From an uncultured Fulvivirga sp. (GTDB lineage: Bacteria > Bacteroidota > Bacteroidia > Cytophagales > Cyclobacteriaceae), in contig CANMSE010000002.1 of NCBI GenBank assembly GCA_947500555.1, positions 868,001-932,000 of the forward strand: 64,000 nt of DNA. Reading direction: 5' to 3'. Shown piece after piece: positions 1-8,791 of this stretch (within the stretch, counting starts at the first letter, position 1; each line of letters begins with the position of its first letter). Under the pieces are notes generated by a model that did not search any database, had not been told where the DNA came from, and saw nothing but the letters and a program-made list of their open reading frames with translations. The position numbers were made by a program, and so were the translations under genes.

Positions 1-82
1 ACTTGTGGCTAATGTTATTGAACATCTCAGCAACCTGTTCTTTCTTACTTGCTTGCTTCTCCTTATACGGTACTACAGCCAT
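1..82 (-). CDS. ubiE: Menaquinone biosynthesis methyltransferase, N-terminus only (partial)
   Basis: The minus strand opens an ATG at 82 and reads 27 residues to the window edge without a stop. The peptide (start MAVVPYKEK, then KKEQVAEMFNNIS) resembles the N-terminus of Bacteroidota UbiE/MenG, the SAM-dependent C-methyltransferase that makes menaquinone from demethylmenaquinone. Only the lead-in before the methyltransferase fold is visible; the SAM-binding motifs lie outside. In many Bacteroidota ubiE sits next to engB and porT, which fits the engB gene and the PorE-like gene next door. The identification rests on a short N-terminal stretch recognised from memory, so it is probable but not certain. 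Confidence 0.7.
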   Translation of the reverse strand, partial: MAVVPYKEKQASKKEQVAEMFNNISHK

Positions 83-178
83 AAAACACCAATTAAGCTT
101 ATATTCTGCAAATATCCTTATGACTCAAGGATATTCCTAGATATGAACAAATAAGAAATAAATAAGTTGAGATTGTTT

Positions 179-2242
179 CTATTTTCCTCCGAGGACCTTA
201 AACTCTACTCTTCTATTCAACTCTCGGCCTTCTTTTTCGTCATCGTTACTGGCTAATGGCTTTTCTTCGCCATATCCAACCGCTGTAATTCTACGGGCAT
301 CAATTCCCTTTTCAACCAAAAAGTCTTTTACCGCATTCGCTCTTCGTTGTGAAAGCTGTTTGTTGTAAGCAGCAGCACCGATGTTATCGGTATGCCCGGA
401 TATCTCAATTTGAAGTCCTGTATTTTCGGACATCATCCCCTGAAGTTTATTTAACTCGTTGAACGACTCATCTTTAAAAGTGGCTTTATCAAAATTGAAA
501 TAGATGTTTCTTAATACAGACCTTCGGCCAACCCTCAACTTTTTCATCCTTACCTTTCGTTCAATCACCTGTTCGGATGTTGATACACCGGGCAGCCTTA
601 CATCAATATTTTGAAAAATGAATCCCGAATTTTCGACCGACAGTTTATACACCTTTGGTTCCATGGAATTTACTCTAAATTCAAACTGACCTGGTCCCCT
701 GTTAGTTTTTCCAGCCATTACATTGTCTGAACTAACTAAACTCGTCTTTGCAGCAAGCGGTTCTCCTGACTCGTCCATGACGCTGACTAAGAGTACAACA
801 GGCTGCATTGGTTCCGTCTTATCTTCAACTGCCACTATATCTGTTTGAGAAGAATCCGCAGGAGTGGTATCTACTTGTTCTATGTCTTTAGCGGCTATAG
901 TTTCTCCAACCTCATCCTCTTGTAAGATGGTCACCATGTATATATCAGTAAAACCCAATCCATCTTCTCTAACCGAAGCATAATAGCCTCTTTTACCATC
1001 TTTGGTACTTACAAAGAATATATCATCGTCAGGTGTGTTGATAGGGTAGCCCAAATTTTGTGGTTCCATCCATTCGCCTGCAGCACTATCATATTCTGAT
1101 TTAAAAATATCATATCCCCCCATTCCTTTTCTTCCCAGGGAGCTAAAATAAAGTGTCTTACCATCATAATCGATAAACGGAGCATCATCATCAAACTCAG
1201 TATTGATCATACTTCCAAGATTCTTAGATCTTGCCCATTCACCATTTCTATCCTTAATACTGTAGTAGATATCAATGCCTCCCTGACCACCTGGTCGATC
1301 ACTGGCAAAAAATAAAATATTACCATCTGGCGAAATGGAAATAGAAGCTTCTTTAAAACCCTCAGAGTTAATACTCTCACTCATTGGTTGTGGAAACGTC
1401 CATGTTCCATCCTCTTTTCGATCAGATTCATAGATATCCCCGTTATTATCATCTTTATATAAGAACAATTGATTACCATCAGCAGAAAGTGCCAAGTTCG
1501 AATCATGAAAAGGTGTATTGACAATATTTCCAATGTTTTCAGCCGGACTCCAATTATCCCCCTGCTTAGTACTTATAAAGATATCTTCGTAAGGTTTATT
1601 ATCAGAAAATACATTTTCATTTAAGTTACCATCTCTTCTACGAGTAGTAAAAATTAAGATTGTCTCATCCTCATTTAGCACAGGACCATATTCTTCGTAC
1701 TCACTATTTATGGCGCTACCAATATTCACAACAGAATAGTGAGCAGGGTTAGCTACAAATTCAATCGCATTTTGGCATTCGTATATTTTTCTATCAACAT
1801 CTGCCAGTTCAACACGATCGCGTCCTCTATAACCATCACGATCAATTAATTTTTGTCGGTATCTGGAATAAAATGCTAAGGCTTTGTCAAACTCAAGCCC
1901 AAAGTGGTATGCTCGCCCGATCCAGTACTCTATATCGAAACGGTATTCCGGATCTAATTCCAAAACTTGAAGAAAATACTTAACCGCATTTTTCTTACCC
2001 ACAGTTTTAATATGAAAATCCCCAGCTCTCCAATTGGCAACTATATTTGAAGGATCAGCCTCAGCGGCTAAAACATAAATGTCTCTAACGTCAACCATGG
2101 GCTGAGCAGCCTCCATCATGAGCTCTGCCTGGCTAACATATTCCTTGGCTAATTCCTTATTACCATCCTCTTGGCCAAAAGAGCTATTGCATACTCCAAG
2201 AAATAGAGTTGCCAAAAAAAGAAGCCTGACATTATGATACAT
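179..2242 (-). CDS. PorE-like outer-membrane protein: TPR, PD40 propeller, carboxypeptidase-regulatory-like and OmpA C-terminal domains
   Basis: 687 residues from an ATG at 2242; a TTG two codons upstream is less likely. An N-terminal signal peptide (hydrophobic LLFLATLFLG, then a likely cleavage after SSFGQ) is followed by TPR-like helices (about 25-160), a run of PD40/WD40-like beta-propeller blades with SPDG and DIY motifs (about 180-440), a beta-sandwich resembling a carboxypeptidase regulatory domain (about 475-565), and an OmpA-like peptidoglycan-binding domain (about 575-687) with GHTDNIG and LSQRRA. This order is that of PorE, the periplasmic T9SS component that ties the secretion machine to peptidoglycan; many paralogues share it, so PorE itself is an inference. 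It lies between engB and ubiE. The Cys in LFLGVC is a poor lipobox. Confidence 0.82.
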   Translation of the reverse strand: MYHNVRLLFLATLFLGVCNSSFGQEDGNKELAKEYVSQAELMMEAAQPMVDVRDIYVLAAEADPSNIVANWRAGDFHIKTVGKKNAVKYFLQVLELDPEYRFDIEYWIGRAYHFGLEFDKALAFYSRYRQKLIDRDGYRGRDRVELADVDRKIYECQNAIEFVANPAHYSVVNIGSAINSEYEEYGPVLNEDETILIFTTRRRDGNLNENVFSDNKPYEDIFISTKQGDNWSPAENIGNIVNTPFHDSNLALSADGNQLFLYKDDNNGDIYESDRKEDGTWTFPQPMSESINSEGFKEASISISPDGNILFFASDRPGGQGGIDIYYSIKDRNGEWARSKNLGSMINTEFDDDAPFIDYDGKTLYFSSLGRKGMGGYDIFKSEYDSAAGEWMEPQNLGYPINTPDDDIFFVSTKDGKRGYYASVREDGLGFTDIYMVTILQEDEVGETIAAKDIEQVDTTPADSSQTDIVAVEDKTEPMQPVVLLVSVMDESGEPLAAKTSLVSSDNVMAGKTNRGPGQFEFRVNSMEPKVYKLSVENSGFIFQNIDVRLPGVSTSEQVIERKVRMKKLRVGRRSVLRNIYFNFDKATFKDESFNELNKLQGMMSENTGLQIEISGHTDNIGAAAYNKQLSQRRANAVKDFLVEKGIDARRITAVGYGEEKPLASNDDEKEGRELNRRVEFKVLGGK

Positions 2243-2440
2243 TTTCAATGTTATTTCAAGTCTGTGACTTAGTCAAAAAAATACGCCTTCTTCAGACGAA
2301 TGCTTAATATCCGAATAATTAAGCAATAATAAAATTTAATTTGAATTCAAGTATTACTTTAAGTCGAAAAAATCAATCCTTGCACTTAAACGAATAAATA
2401 TAGTTAATTGGATTAATTTTAGCAATTTAAGATATTGTCT

Positions 2441-3052
2441 ATGGAAGTATACAAAACCACCTTTGTTAAAAGCAGTAGTCATCTTGATCAGTGTCCAGAG
2501 TCAGGTTTCCCCGAAGTGGCTTTTATTGGCAGATCAAACGTAGGCAAATCTTCTCTTGTAAATATGCTGACCAATAATAAAAAGTTGGCTAAAGTGTCCG
2601 GGAGACCTGGAAAAACTCAGTTGATCAATCACTTTTTATTAGACGATCGTTGGTACCTCGTTGACCTTCCAGGCTATGGGTGGGCCAGAGTGTCTAAAAC
2701 AGACAAAGAAAAATGGGGTGAAATGATCCATGATTATCTCTTGAATCGAGAAAATCTTTTGAATGTATTTGTATTAGTAGATTCGAGATTAGATCCGCAG
2801 GCAATAGATGTCGAATTCATCAATTGGCTGGGTGAAAAAGCTATACCTTTCTCAATCATCTTCACCAAATCTGATAAACAATCAAAAAATAAAACACAGT
2901 CATCCGTAGCCAAGTATAAAAAAACGTTGAAAGCCAACTGGGCTGAACTGCCGCCATCTTTTGTGTCTTCTTCGATAAATAAAGAAGGCAGGGAACAAAT
3001 TCTTGAATATATCGACACAATAATTAAGAACTCAATTCATAAAAAAGATTAG
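2441..3052 (+). CDS. engB: Ribosome biogenesis GTPase EngB/YsxC/YihA
   Basis: 203 residues from the ATG at 2441 (an in-frame TTG at 2435 is only two codons earlier). TrmE-Era-EngA-EngB family GTPase: G1 GRSNVGKSS (residues 30-38), G2 region PGKTQ (56-60), G3 DLPG (75-78), G4 TKSD (142-145) and G5 VSSS near the C-terminus. EngB acts in late assembly of the 50S ribosomal subunit and is essential in most bacteria. Length is normal for the family. It is first in a + strand run with a DUF5606 gene and a short hypothetical gene and is divergent from the PorE-like gene. No Shine-Dalgarno site is visible, as usual in Bacteroidota. Confidence 0.96.
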   Translation: MEVYKTTFVKSSSHLDQCPESGFPEVAFIGRSNVGKSSLVNMLTNNKKLAKVSGRPGKTQLINHFLLDDRWYLVDLPGYGWARVSKTDKEKWGEMIHDYLLNRENLLNVFVLVDSRLDPQAIDVEFINWLGEKAIPFSIIFTKSDKQSKNKTQSSVAKYKKTLKANWAELPPSFVSSSINKEGREQILEYIDTIIKNSIHKKD

Positions 3053-3079
3053 TTTTGCGGCTTATTAAATACTTTGATA

Positions 3080-3535
3080 ATGGATTACAGCGAAATTGCC
3101 TCAGTATCTGGAAAAGGAGGATTATTTAAGGTTATAAAGCCAACTAGAACTGGTGTGATATTAGAGTCTCTAGATGACAAAAAAGCAAAATTGGTAGCTG
3201 GTGCAACTCAGCGTATATCTGTATTAAGTGATATTTCTATCTATACAACTAGTCAGGAAGGTTCTATACCCATTGAAGAAGTATTCTCAAAAATTCACAA
3301 AGAATTTGCTGACGATCCCGGAGTTACTCCCACCTCAGACAGTGATGAACTCAAGGCATTCATCAAACATATCATACCAGATTATGATGAAAGTAGGGTA
3401 TATGTTTCAGATATCAAAAAGCTTGTGAATTGGTATGGAAGTATGCTGAAGTTTGCGCCAGATATGTTGACTGAAAAAGCTGAAGAGAAAGATAAACAGA
3501 CCGATAGCAAGAGTAAGGATAAGTCGAAGGGATAA
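3080..3535 (+). CDS. DUF5606 family protein
   Basis: 151 residues from the ATG at 3080 (the TTG at 3074 adds two residues). The N-terminus (SVSGKGGLFKVI, then LESLDDKK) matches the conserved N-terminal beta domain of DUF5606, a Bacteroidota protein of unknown function. The middle is an acidic helical stretch, and the last 20 residues are low-complexity Lys/Asp/Glu (KDKQTDSKSKDKSKG). It has no signal peptide or membrane segment and should be cytosolic. It lies 27 bases after engB and 1 base before the next gene, so co-transcription with both is likely. Confidence 0.8.
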   Translation: MDYSEIASVSGKGGLFKVIKPTRTGVILESLDDKKAKLVAGATQRISVLSDISIYTTSQEGSIPIEEVFSKIHKEFADDPGVTPTSDSDELKAFIKHIIPDYDESRVYVSDIKKLVNWYGSMLKFAPDMLTEKAEEKDKQTDSKSKDKSKG

Positions 3536-3536
3536 A

Positions 3537-3842
3537 ATGAGTGCGAATTCTGAATTAGCGAGACTCATATCGAAAGACTTAGGGATTGAATCAGATCGGC
3601 TTCTCAAGAAAAGTAGTTTAGAAGACCTGAAATTAGCATTGATAAGAATTCTGAATCATTTTTTAGATACAGATATGTCAAGGCTCGTAAATGCACTTTA
3701 TAGAATAGATATATCAGAAAGTAAGGTGAAACAAATTCTTGCAATTTCTGAGTCTAATCAAATCGGTAATGAACTTGCTGAGTTAATCATAAATCGTGAG
3801 TTGCAAAAAATAGAAACTCGAAAGAAATATGGTTCTATTTGA
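3537..3842 (+). CDS. Small helical hypothetical protein
   Basis: 101 residues, ATG at 3537, one base after the DUF5606 stop, so probably translated from the same mRNA. I do not recognise a family. The composition is helical and charged ([33 protein letters not shown]) with no signal peptide or membrane span. The heptad-like spacing of Leu/Ile in the first 50 residues would suit a small helical bundle. Its last 8 bases overlap the 3' end of the convergent fbp gene. The tight spacing behind DUF5606 and a coding-like composition support it as a real gene. Confidence 0.72.
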   Translation: MSANSELARLISKDLGIESDRLLKKSSLEDLKLALIRILNHFLDTDMSRLVNALYRIDISESKVKQILAISESNQIGNELAELIINRELQKIETRKKYGSI

Positions 3843-4824
3843 AGAGACTTATAGCTTTTTCAACCATATTTTTAGAGCCTACAAAGAAAGGAACTCTCTC
3901 ATGGAGCTCTTTAGGGTCAATATCTAAGACTCTTTGCCTGCCTGTAGAAGCTAAACCCCCAGCCTGCTCAATAATAAAAGCAAGTGCATTGCATTCGTAC
4001 ATCAATCTCAACTTTCCATTAGGATCTTTAGCCGTTTGAGGATAGATATAAATACCACCCTTTAATAGATTTCGGTGAAAGTCTGCCACTAAAGATCCTA
4101 TATACCTCGCAGAAAAATTATTCTGCTTGCAAAATTCTATATATTCTTTGACAGGTTTCGGGAAGCTTGTGTAAGACCCTTCATTAATAGAATACACTTT
4201 TCCATCTTCTGGTATCGACATATCAGGATGCGACAGAAAATACTCGCCCAAAGAAGGTTCATAGGTAAATCCATTAACACCATGACCGGTCGTGTATACG
4301 AGCATAGTTGATGACCCGTATAATAAGTAACCAGCTGCTACCTGCTCAGCTCCTTTTTGAAGTACATCCGTTTCCTGGATTGGCGATCCTACAGGGGTAA
4401 CTCTCCTAAAAACTGAAAAGATAGTACCTATAGATACATTCACGTCAATATTTGAAGATCCATCCAATGGGTCAATTGCGATTACATATCGGCCATTATT
4501 ATTTAAATCAACAATTTCGTCATCCTCCTCAGAAATAACGGCACAGGCCTCTCCCCCTTTTGACAATGCACGGGTGAACCTAATATTAGCAAGCACATCA
4601 AGTTTCTGCTGATCTTCTCCCTGAACGTTCTGAGTTCCGATTGCTCCTATAATATTAATTAGCCCAGCCTTATTGATCTCTCTGTTAACTACTTTTCCGG
4701 CTAAAGCTATATCCCTAAGTAGCTGAGATAGTTCACCGGTAGCAAATTGAAACTCATCTTGTTTTTTCTTGATGTATCTATCAAGGGTAGTACCTATGGG
4801 CAATGCAATTCGGGAATCTTCCAT
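3835..4824 (-). CDS. fbp: Fructose-1,6-bisphosphatase, class I
   Basis: 329 residues, the usual length for class I FBPase. It hydrolyses fructose 1,6-bisphosphate to fructose 6-phosphate, the committed step of gluconeogenesis. Visible landmarks: GEDQQKLD (69-76), the acidic SEEDDE (98-103), the metal- and substrate-binding signature DPLDGSSN (118-125), and the sugar-binding region KGGIYIYP followed by LMYECNALA in the C-terminal half. It is monocistronic with a candidate -7 box about 50 bases upstream. Its 3' end overlaps the convergent small gene by 8 bases. Confidence 0.97.
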   Translation of the reverse strand: MEDSRIALPIGTTLDRYIKKKQDEFQFATGELSQLLRDIALAGKVVNREINKAGLINIIGAIGTQNVQGEDQQKLDVLANIRFTRALSKGGEACAVISEEDDEIVDLNNNGRYVIAIDPLDGSSNIDVNVSIGTIFSVFRRVTPVGSPIQETDVLQKGAEQVAAGYLLYGSSTMLVYTTGHGVNGFTYEPSLGEYFLSHPDMSIPEDGKVYSINEGSYTSFPKPVKEYIEFCKQNNFSARYIGSLVADFHRNLLKGGIYIYPQTAKDPNGKLRLMYECNALAFIIEQAGGLASTGRQRVLDIDPKELHERVPFFVGSKNMVEKAISLFK

Positions 4825-4873
4825 AAAAGCTAATCAGACTTTAAAAAACGGATATTAAACTGCTATTTTCGTG

Positions 4874-4881
4874 CAAATTTA
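4874..4881 (-). promoter_or_regulatory. Candidate -7 promoter element for fbp
   Basis: On the minus strand the bases read TAAATTTG, matching the Bacteroidota -7 consensus TAnnTTTG, 49 bases upstream of the fbp start codon. No clear -33 TTG was seen, so this is a candidate only. Confidence 0.45.
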
Positions 4882-4916
4882 GAAGATTAAATCAATCATT
4901 CAATCGTTTGTATAAT

Positions 4917-6152
4917 ATGAAGGTTTTTAAGTTTGGTGGAGCGTCAATAAAAGATCCTGAAGCCATAAAAAATATGGCCGCCATCATCAAAAATCACTCG
5001 AATGATAATCTCATAGTAGTGGTTTCCGCCATGGGAAAATCTACCAATCTGTTAGAGAGAATTTTAGGTGAGGCGAGAAGTGGAAATATTGAAAGCTTAG
5101 AAGAGTTTGTTTCATTTCATAAGAATATCTGTTCTCAGCTCTTTCCCAGTGAAGATGAAATACACAAAAAGGTTGCGGTAATCATTAATAATTTAAAATT
5201 AGCACTTGAATCCATTTCAGATTATGATGAACACTATGATCAGGTAGTTTCGACTGGAGAAATTCTCTCGTCAACAATAATTCAATCTTATTTAAAACAT
5301 TTGGGATTACAAGCTGCCTGGGCGGATGCGAGAAAACTAATTGATACTGATGATAATTTCCGTAATGGGCATGTTAATTGGGAATCATCGGCAGGCAATA
5401 TCACACGTCTTTCACCATTACTACAAGAGAATGTCATTATAACGCAAGGTTTCATAGGGAGCTCTGAAGGCAAGACTACAACATTAGGCCGTGAGGGGTC
5501 AGACTTTTCAGCAGCCATTTTTGCGCATTGTTTGGATGCTGAATCAATGACAGTATGGAAAGATGTGCCCGGCATATTAAATGCCGATCCGAAATTAATC
5601 GAGGATGCAGAACTATTTCTCGAAATACCCTATCAGGAAGCAGCCGAAATGACCTACTACGGAGCATCTGTAATTCACCCTAAAACTATCAAACCACTGG
5701 CTAATAAGAATATTCCATTATTTGTCAGAAGCTTTGATCATCCAGAAAGGCCAGGAACTATTATTCATAATTGTGATACCAAGTCCACAATACCAACCAT
5801 TATCATTAAAGCTGATCAATGTTTGGTGTCATTAACTGTTCTGGATTATACATTTATAAATGAAGAGAACCTAAGCCTCATTTTTAAAGAATTGGCTTTA
5901 CTTGATATTAAAATCAACATTATGCAAAACTCAGCTATCTCTTTTTCTTTGGTAATTGATTTCAGAGAGGATAAACTAAGTGCATTAATACAAGTCTTGA
6001 AAGACCACTTCGATATCCGATATAATACTGGTCTAACTCTGATTACCATAAAAAACTATCAGAAAGAAACAGTGGAAAAATATAGAACAGGTAAAAATAT
6101 ATTACTCGAACAGACGTCAAGAAATAATTACAGGGCTCTATTTTCCATTTAG
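4917..6152 (+). CDS. lysC: Aspartate kinase (monofunctional)
   Basis: 411 residues from the ATG at 4917, which directly begins the diagnostic MKVFKFGGAS. The kinase domain (about 1-285) carries KFGGAS for ATP/aspartate binding, TTLGREGSDFSAAIF (about 189-203) and DVPGILNADP (about 220-229). The C-terminal 120 residues form the ACT-type regulatory region, so feedback inhibition is expected. It phosphorylates L-aspartate as the first step to lysine, threonine, methionine and diaminopimelate. It is not fused to homoserine dehydrogenase. The 3' end overlaps the convergent phosphatase gene by 15 bases. An ATCGTTTG stretch at 4903-4910 partly matches a -7 element and would put the mRNA start almost at the ATG. 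Confidence 0.95.
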   Translation: MKVFKFGGASIKDPEAIKNMAAIIKNHSNDNLIVVVSAMGKSTNLLERILGEARSGNIESLEEFVSFHKNICSQLFPSEDEIHKKVAVIINNLKLALESISDYDEHYDQVVSTGEILSSTIIQSYLKHLGLQAAWADARKLIDTDDNFRNGHVNWESSAGNITRLSPLLQENVIITQGFIGSSEGKTTTLGREGSDFSAAIFAHCLDAESMTVWKDVPGILNADPKLIEDAELFLEIPYQEAAEMTYYGASVIHPKTIKPLANKNIPLFVRSFDHPERPGTIIHNCDTKSTIPTIIIKADQCLVSLTVLDYTFINEENLSLIFKELALLDIKINIMQNSAISFSLVIDFREDKLSALIQVLKDHFDIRYNTGLTLITIKNYQKETVEKYRTGKNILLEQTSRNNYRALFSI

Positions 6153-6611
6153 AAATTCAGCGGTAAGGAATTGGCGAACCGATCTTTCGATTATGTTATA
6201 CACTTCTTGAAACCCTTGTTCTCCTCCAAAATAAGGGTCTGGCACATCCTGCCCTTTAAATTCAAGGTCATAATCTCTCATTAGACCCATTATCTTGTCA
6301 AACTGGTTAGTCATGTCTATTTTTTTAATATTGGATAGGTTTGCTGAATCCATAGCCAAAATATAATCGAACTCTCTAAAATCCTTTTTATCAAATTGCC
6401 TTGCTTGGCTTGTTAGCTCCAGTCCATTTTGTTTCGCATTCTTTCTTGTTCTTTCATCAGGTAGCTCTCCAATATGATAATTTCCAGTACCGCAAGAATC
6501 AAATGTCACTTGATCACTAATACCTAATTCTGCTGAAATCTTTATTGCGAGACCCTCCGCCAAAGGCGATCTACAAATATTTCCAAGACATACGAATAGC
6601 ACTTTTTTCAT
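6138..6611 (-). CDS. Low-molecular-weight protein-tyrosine phosphatase
   Basis: 157 residues, the family's usual size. The P-loop CLGNICRS starts at Cys8 (nucleophile) with Arg14, and the general-acid loop DPYFGG contains Asp125 (about residues 125-130). These are the full catalytic set of LMW-PTPs, which dephosphorylate phosphotyrosine; in bacteria they often act on BY-kinases or arginine-phosphorylated proteins. No tyrosine kinase or capsule gene is adjacent, so the substrate is unknown. Cytosolic, no signal peptide. Transcribed alone, convergent with aspartate kinase. Confidence 0.93.
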   Translation of the reverse strand: MKKVLFVCLGNICRSPLAEGLAIKISAELGISDQVTFDSCGTGNYHIGELPDERTRKNAKQNGLELTSQARQFDKKDFREFDYILAMDSANLSNIKKIDMTNQFDKIMGLMRDYDLEFKGQDVPDPYFGGEQGFQEVYNIIERSVRQFLTAEFLNGK

Positions 6612-6700
6612 TATTTATGGATTATTAGGGTTACAAAAGCCATTTTAACTGTATTTAATCGCGACATAGCACTTTTTTATCAACTGTCTATTATGTTGTG

Positions 6701-6728
6701 AAGCCACCTTTTGCAAAAGAGGTGGCTT
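6701..6728 (+). terminator. Terminator-like hairpin in the leader of the enoyl-CoA hydratase gene
   Basis: A perfect 9-bp stem, AAGCCACCT (6701-6709) pairing with AGGTGGCTT (6720-6728), has a 10-base loop and is followed by a short T-run. It has the form of an intrinsic terminator on the + strand, yet no + gene ends nearby: upstream lies the minus-strand phosphatase. It stands 29 bases before the hydratase ATG. Confidence 0.5.
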
Positions 6729-6757
6729 TTCTTATCATTGCCACAAATCTTCTCACT

Positions 6758-7531
6758 ATGGAATTCATAAAAGTAAACAGTCAATTCGATAAACATGTTG
6801 CATTAATCGAACTTAATCGTCCGAAAGAATTAAATGCTCTCAACCTTCAACTTATGGGAGAACTTAGAGATGCATTAAAAGAATTGGATGATGATAATTC
6901 TGTAAGGGTTATCATCCTAACGGGAAATGAAAAAGCATTTGCGGCTGGCGCTGACATTAAGCAAATGGCGGATAAAAGCGCTATTGATATGCTCAAAATT
7001 GATCAGTTCAGCACATGGGACCAGATACGTAAGACCAAAAAGCCTCTGATCGCTGCCGTGAGTGGTTTCGCACTCGGTGGTGGATGTGAATTGGCAATGA
7101 CTTGTGATATGATCATCGCCAGTGAAACAGCTAAATTTGGACAACCTGAAATAAAAATTGGTGTTATGCCTGGGGCTGGTGGAACGCAGCGATTGACGAA
7201 GGCCATAGGAAAAGCTAAAGCAATGGAACTTGTACTAACCGGACGATTTATTTCTGGACAAGAAGCTATGGGATACGGCCTTGTTAATAAAGTAGTACCT
7301 GTTGAAATGTATATGTATGAGGTCTCTCAATTGGCTAAGGAGATTGCTCAAATGTCCCCTATAGCTGCTCAACTTGCCAAAGAAGCTGTTAACAGATCAT
7401 TTGAGACTCATCTTGACGAAGGACTTACATTTGAGCGAAAGAACTTCTACCTTACTTTTTCTTCAGAAGATCAAAAAGAAGGGATGGCCGCTTTCGTAGA
7501 AAAACGAAAGCCTGAATACAGGGGTAAATAG
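6758..7531 (+). CDS. Enoyl-CoA hydratase/isomerase (crotonase family)
   Basis: 257 residues from the ATG at 6758. The frame stays open 60 bases upstream, but that part encodes the hairpin region and is not family-like. Crotonase fold with oxyanion-hole motifs AAGADI (about 62-67) and GGGCELAM. Both catalytic glutamates are present at the canonical 20-residue spacing: Glu111 and Glu131 (FGQPEIKIG). This predicts hydration of trans-2-enoyl-CoA in fatty-acid or amino-acid breakdown. No other beta-oxidation gene is adjacent. The C-terminus ends EYRGK, typical of short-chain enoyl-CoA hydratases. Confidence 0.93.
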   Translation: MEFIKVNSQFDKHVALIELNRPKELNALNLQLMGELRDALKELDDDNSVRVIILTGNEKAFAAGADIKQMADKSAIDMLKIDQFSTWDQIRKTKKPLIAAVSGFALGGGCELAMTCDMIIASETAKFGQPEIKIGVMPGAGGTQRLTKAIGKAKAMELVLTGRFISGQEAMGYGLVNKVVPVEMYMYEVSQLAKEIAQMSPIAAQLAKEAVNRSFETHLDEGLTFERKNFYLTFSSEDQKEGMAAFVEKRKPEYRGK

Positions 7532-7538
7532 TTTAAGT

Positions 7539-8597
7539 CTATCTTACGCTAAACCCGACCCCAACAGACAGTGTATTATACTTCTGTAATGTATAATCTG
7601 TATGAAGGGTAATTATCGCAAGCTTTAATCGAAACCCTGCCGTCAATCTTGGTCCATTGGTAGAGGAAGTAAGAGAGATAGGATTGATCCGCACATCAGA
7701 ATCACCATTATCATCTGTAATAGTATAATCACCTTTCATAGCCAATGAAGCTTTAGATATATTATAGCCCAAACCACCATACAGGGTAAGAACAGAAAAT
7801 TTCTTTGAAATCATTCCTTGAATAGACCATGTGTTCACATCGAAAACAGCTGTACCATTCTCAGTATTAACATTATCAGACTCATCGGTTTCTGCAGCAA
7901 GGTCATACTCCAGTGACATATCTGTAAAGCCTACAAAAGCTGATAAATCAAATGGCAGATTATTCAGTTTTGGAATATGTTGCTTAATATCATGCATTAT
8001 TCCAAAACCAATTAACTTAAATTCCCCATTGTCCCCTACATCAATTGTGGGTGTCCATCTTATTTTAATGTCAGTTTTTTTAATTATGCCAATGCCAAGC
8101 TGAGCCATTGGCACCGGAATAGCCTGAATACCTATTTCATCTTTAAGATTTATCCCTTCAGGCGCATCAAATGTACCTTCAAATTGCTGCCCCTCTTCTG
8201 TAGTATAGTTGTAGTTATAAGAAGGAATGTCTGAGTCATTATTAGTCCCAAACACGGTTGGTGCGCGTTCTGATCCGGATGCTGACGGCATAAGTGTTAA
8301 ATTCTCGTATGTTCCAGAATAAAATAGTTCATCATCTGGTATGTAAACAGCATTTGCAGTAACAGTTAGATCAAAGCCAGCACTTTTATGAGCCTTGGCT
8401 GTATTCATCCAACTACTGCCAAGTCCAGTACTAAATGCCTCTAAAAATGGATTTATATATCCGTTAACTAAGCTATTCGCATCTCTCTGACTAGCCTCTA
8501 AAAGTTCAGTAAATTCTTCTTGAGCATTTACTTTAGTTGTAAAAAGGCTTAGGAGTAAAGCTAGTGCCGAACACTTACTGAGTATTTTGTAGTTCAT
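7539..8597 (-). CDS. Outer-membrane beta-barrel-type protein (DUF6588-like)
   Basis: 352 residues with a clear Sec signal peptide (hydrophobic core ALALLLSLF, cleavage near KVNAQ). The N-terminal ELLEASQRDANSLVNGYINPF and the following GLGSSWMNTAKAH resemble Bacteroidota proteins annotated DUF6588. The rest alternates amphipathic beta strands with glycine turns and ends in aromatic or hydrophobic strands (LQKYNTLSVGVGFSVR), as expected for an outer-membrane barrel. Function unknown; transport or surface exposure are only guesses. Monocistronic, with a candidate promoter 39 bases upstream. The DUF number is from memory; the outer-membrane location is better supported. Confidence 0.72.
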   Translation of the reverse strand: MNYKILSKCSALALLLSLFTTKVNAQEEFTELLEASQRDANSLVNGYINPFLEAFSTGLGSSWMNTAKAHKSAGFDLTVTANAVYIPDDELFYSGTYENLTLMPSASGSERAPTVFGTNNDSDIPSYNYNYTTEEGQQFEGTFDAPEGINLKDEIGIQAIPVPMAQLGIGIIKKTDIKIRWTPTIDVGDNGEFKLIGFGIMHDIKQHIPKLNNLPFDLSAFVGFTDMSLEYDLAAETDESDNVNTENGTAVFDVNTWSIQGMISKKFSVLTLYGGLGYNISKASLAMKGDYTITDDNGDSDVRINPISLTSSTNGPRLTAGFRLKLAIITLHTDYTLQKYNTLSVGVGFSVR

Positions 8598-8635
8598 AAG
8601 ACTGTATTTTCAAAATTTATAGACAAGTGAAGAAT

Positions 8636-8643
8636 CAAATATA
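8636..8643 (-). promoter_or_regulatory. Candidate -7 element for the DUF6588-like gene
   Basis: Minus-strand TATATTTG matches TAnnTTTG, 38 bases before the ATG at 8597. No convincing -33 element. Confidence 0.4.
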
Positions 8644-8721
8644 TAATTAAAAATTATTACTGCATAGATATTTATTATTCAAGCTTGGTAACCAAAACTA
8701 GGCTTCGAGCCCAGCCTTTAA

Positions 8722-8729
8722 TAACTTTG
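8722..8729 (+). promoter_or_regulatory. Candidate -7 element for the peroxiredoxin gene
   Basis: TAACTTTG is a full match to TAnnTTTG. It predicts a leader of roughly 55-60 bases before the ATG at 8792, longer than for most genes in this window, so there is room for post-transcriptional control. Confidence 0.5.
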
Positions 8730-8791
8730 CAGCCTGATTAGAAAGAGCTAGTCATTTATTGAATTTTTTACATAAAAGAGAAATAAAAACT

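Noticed and set aside
179..2248. Longer start (TTG at 2248) for the PorE-like gene, and similar TTG/GTG starts at 2435, 3074, 4908, 8759, 15728 and 59695
   Set aside because: In each case an ATG lies a few codons later and begins the family-typical N-terminus, so the ATG was used.
2301..2325. Palindrome TGCTTAAT...ATTAAGCA between engB and the PorE-like gene
   Set aside because: It has an 8-bp AT-rich stem with no T-run and no second copy nearby, so evidence for an operator is too weak.
6698..6757. N-terminal extension of the enoyl-CoA hydratase (start 6698)
   Set aside because: It would translate the hairpin region and does not resemble the family; the ATG at 6758 gives the usual 257-residue length.
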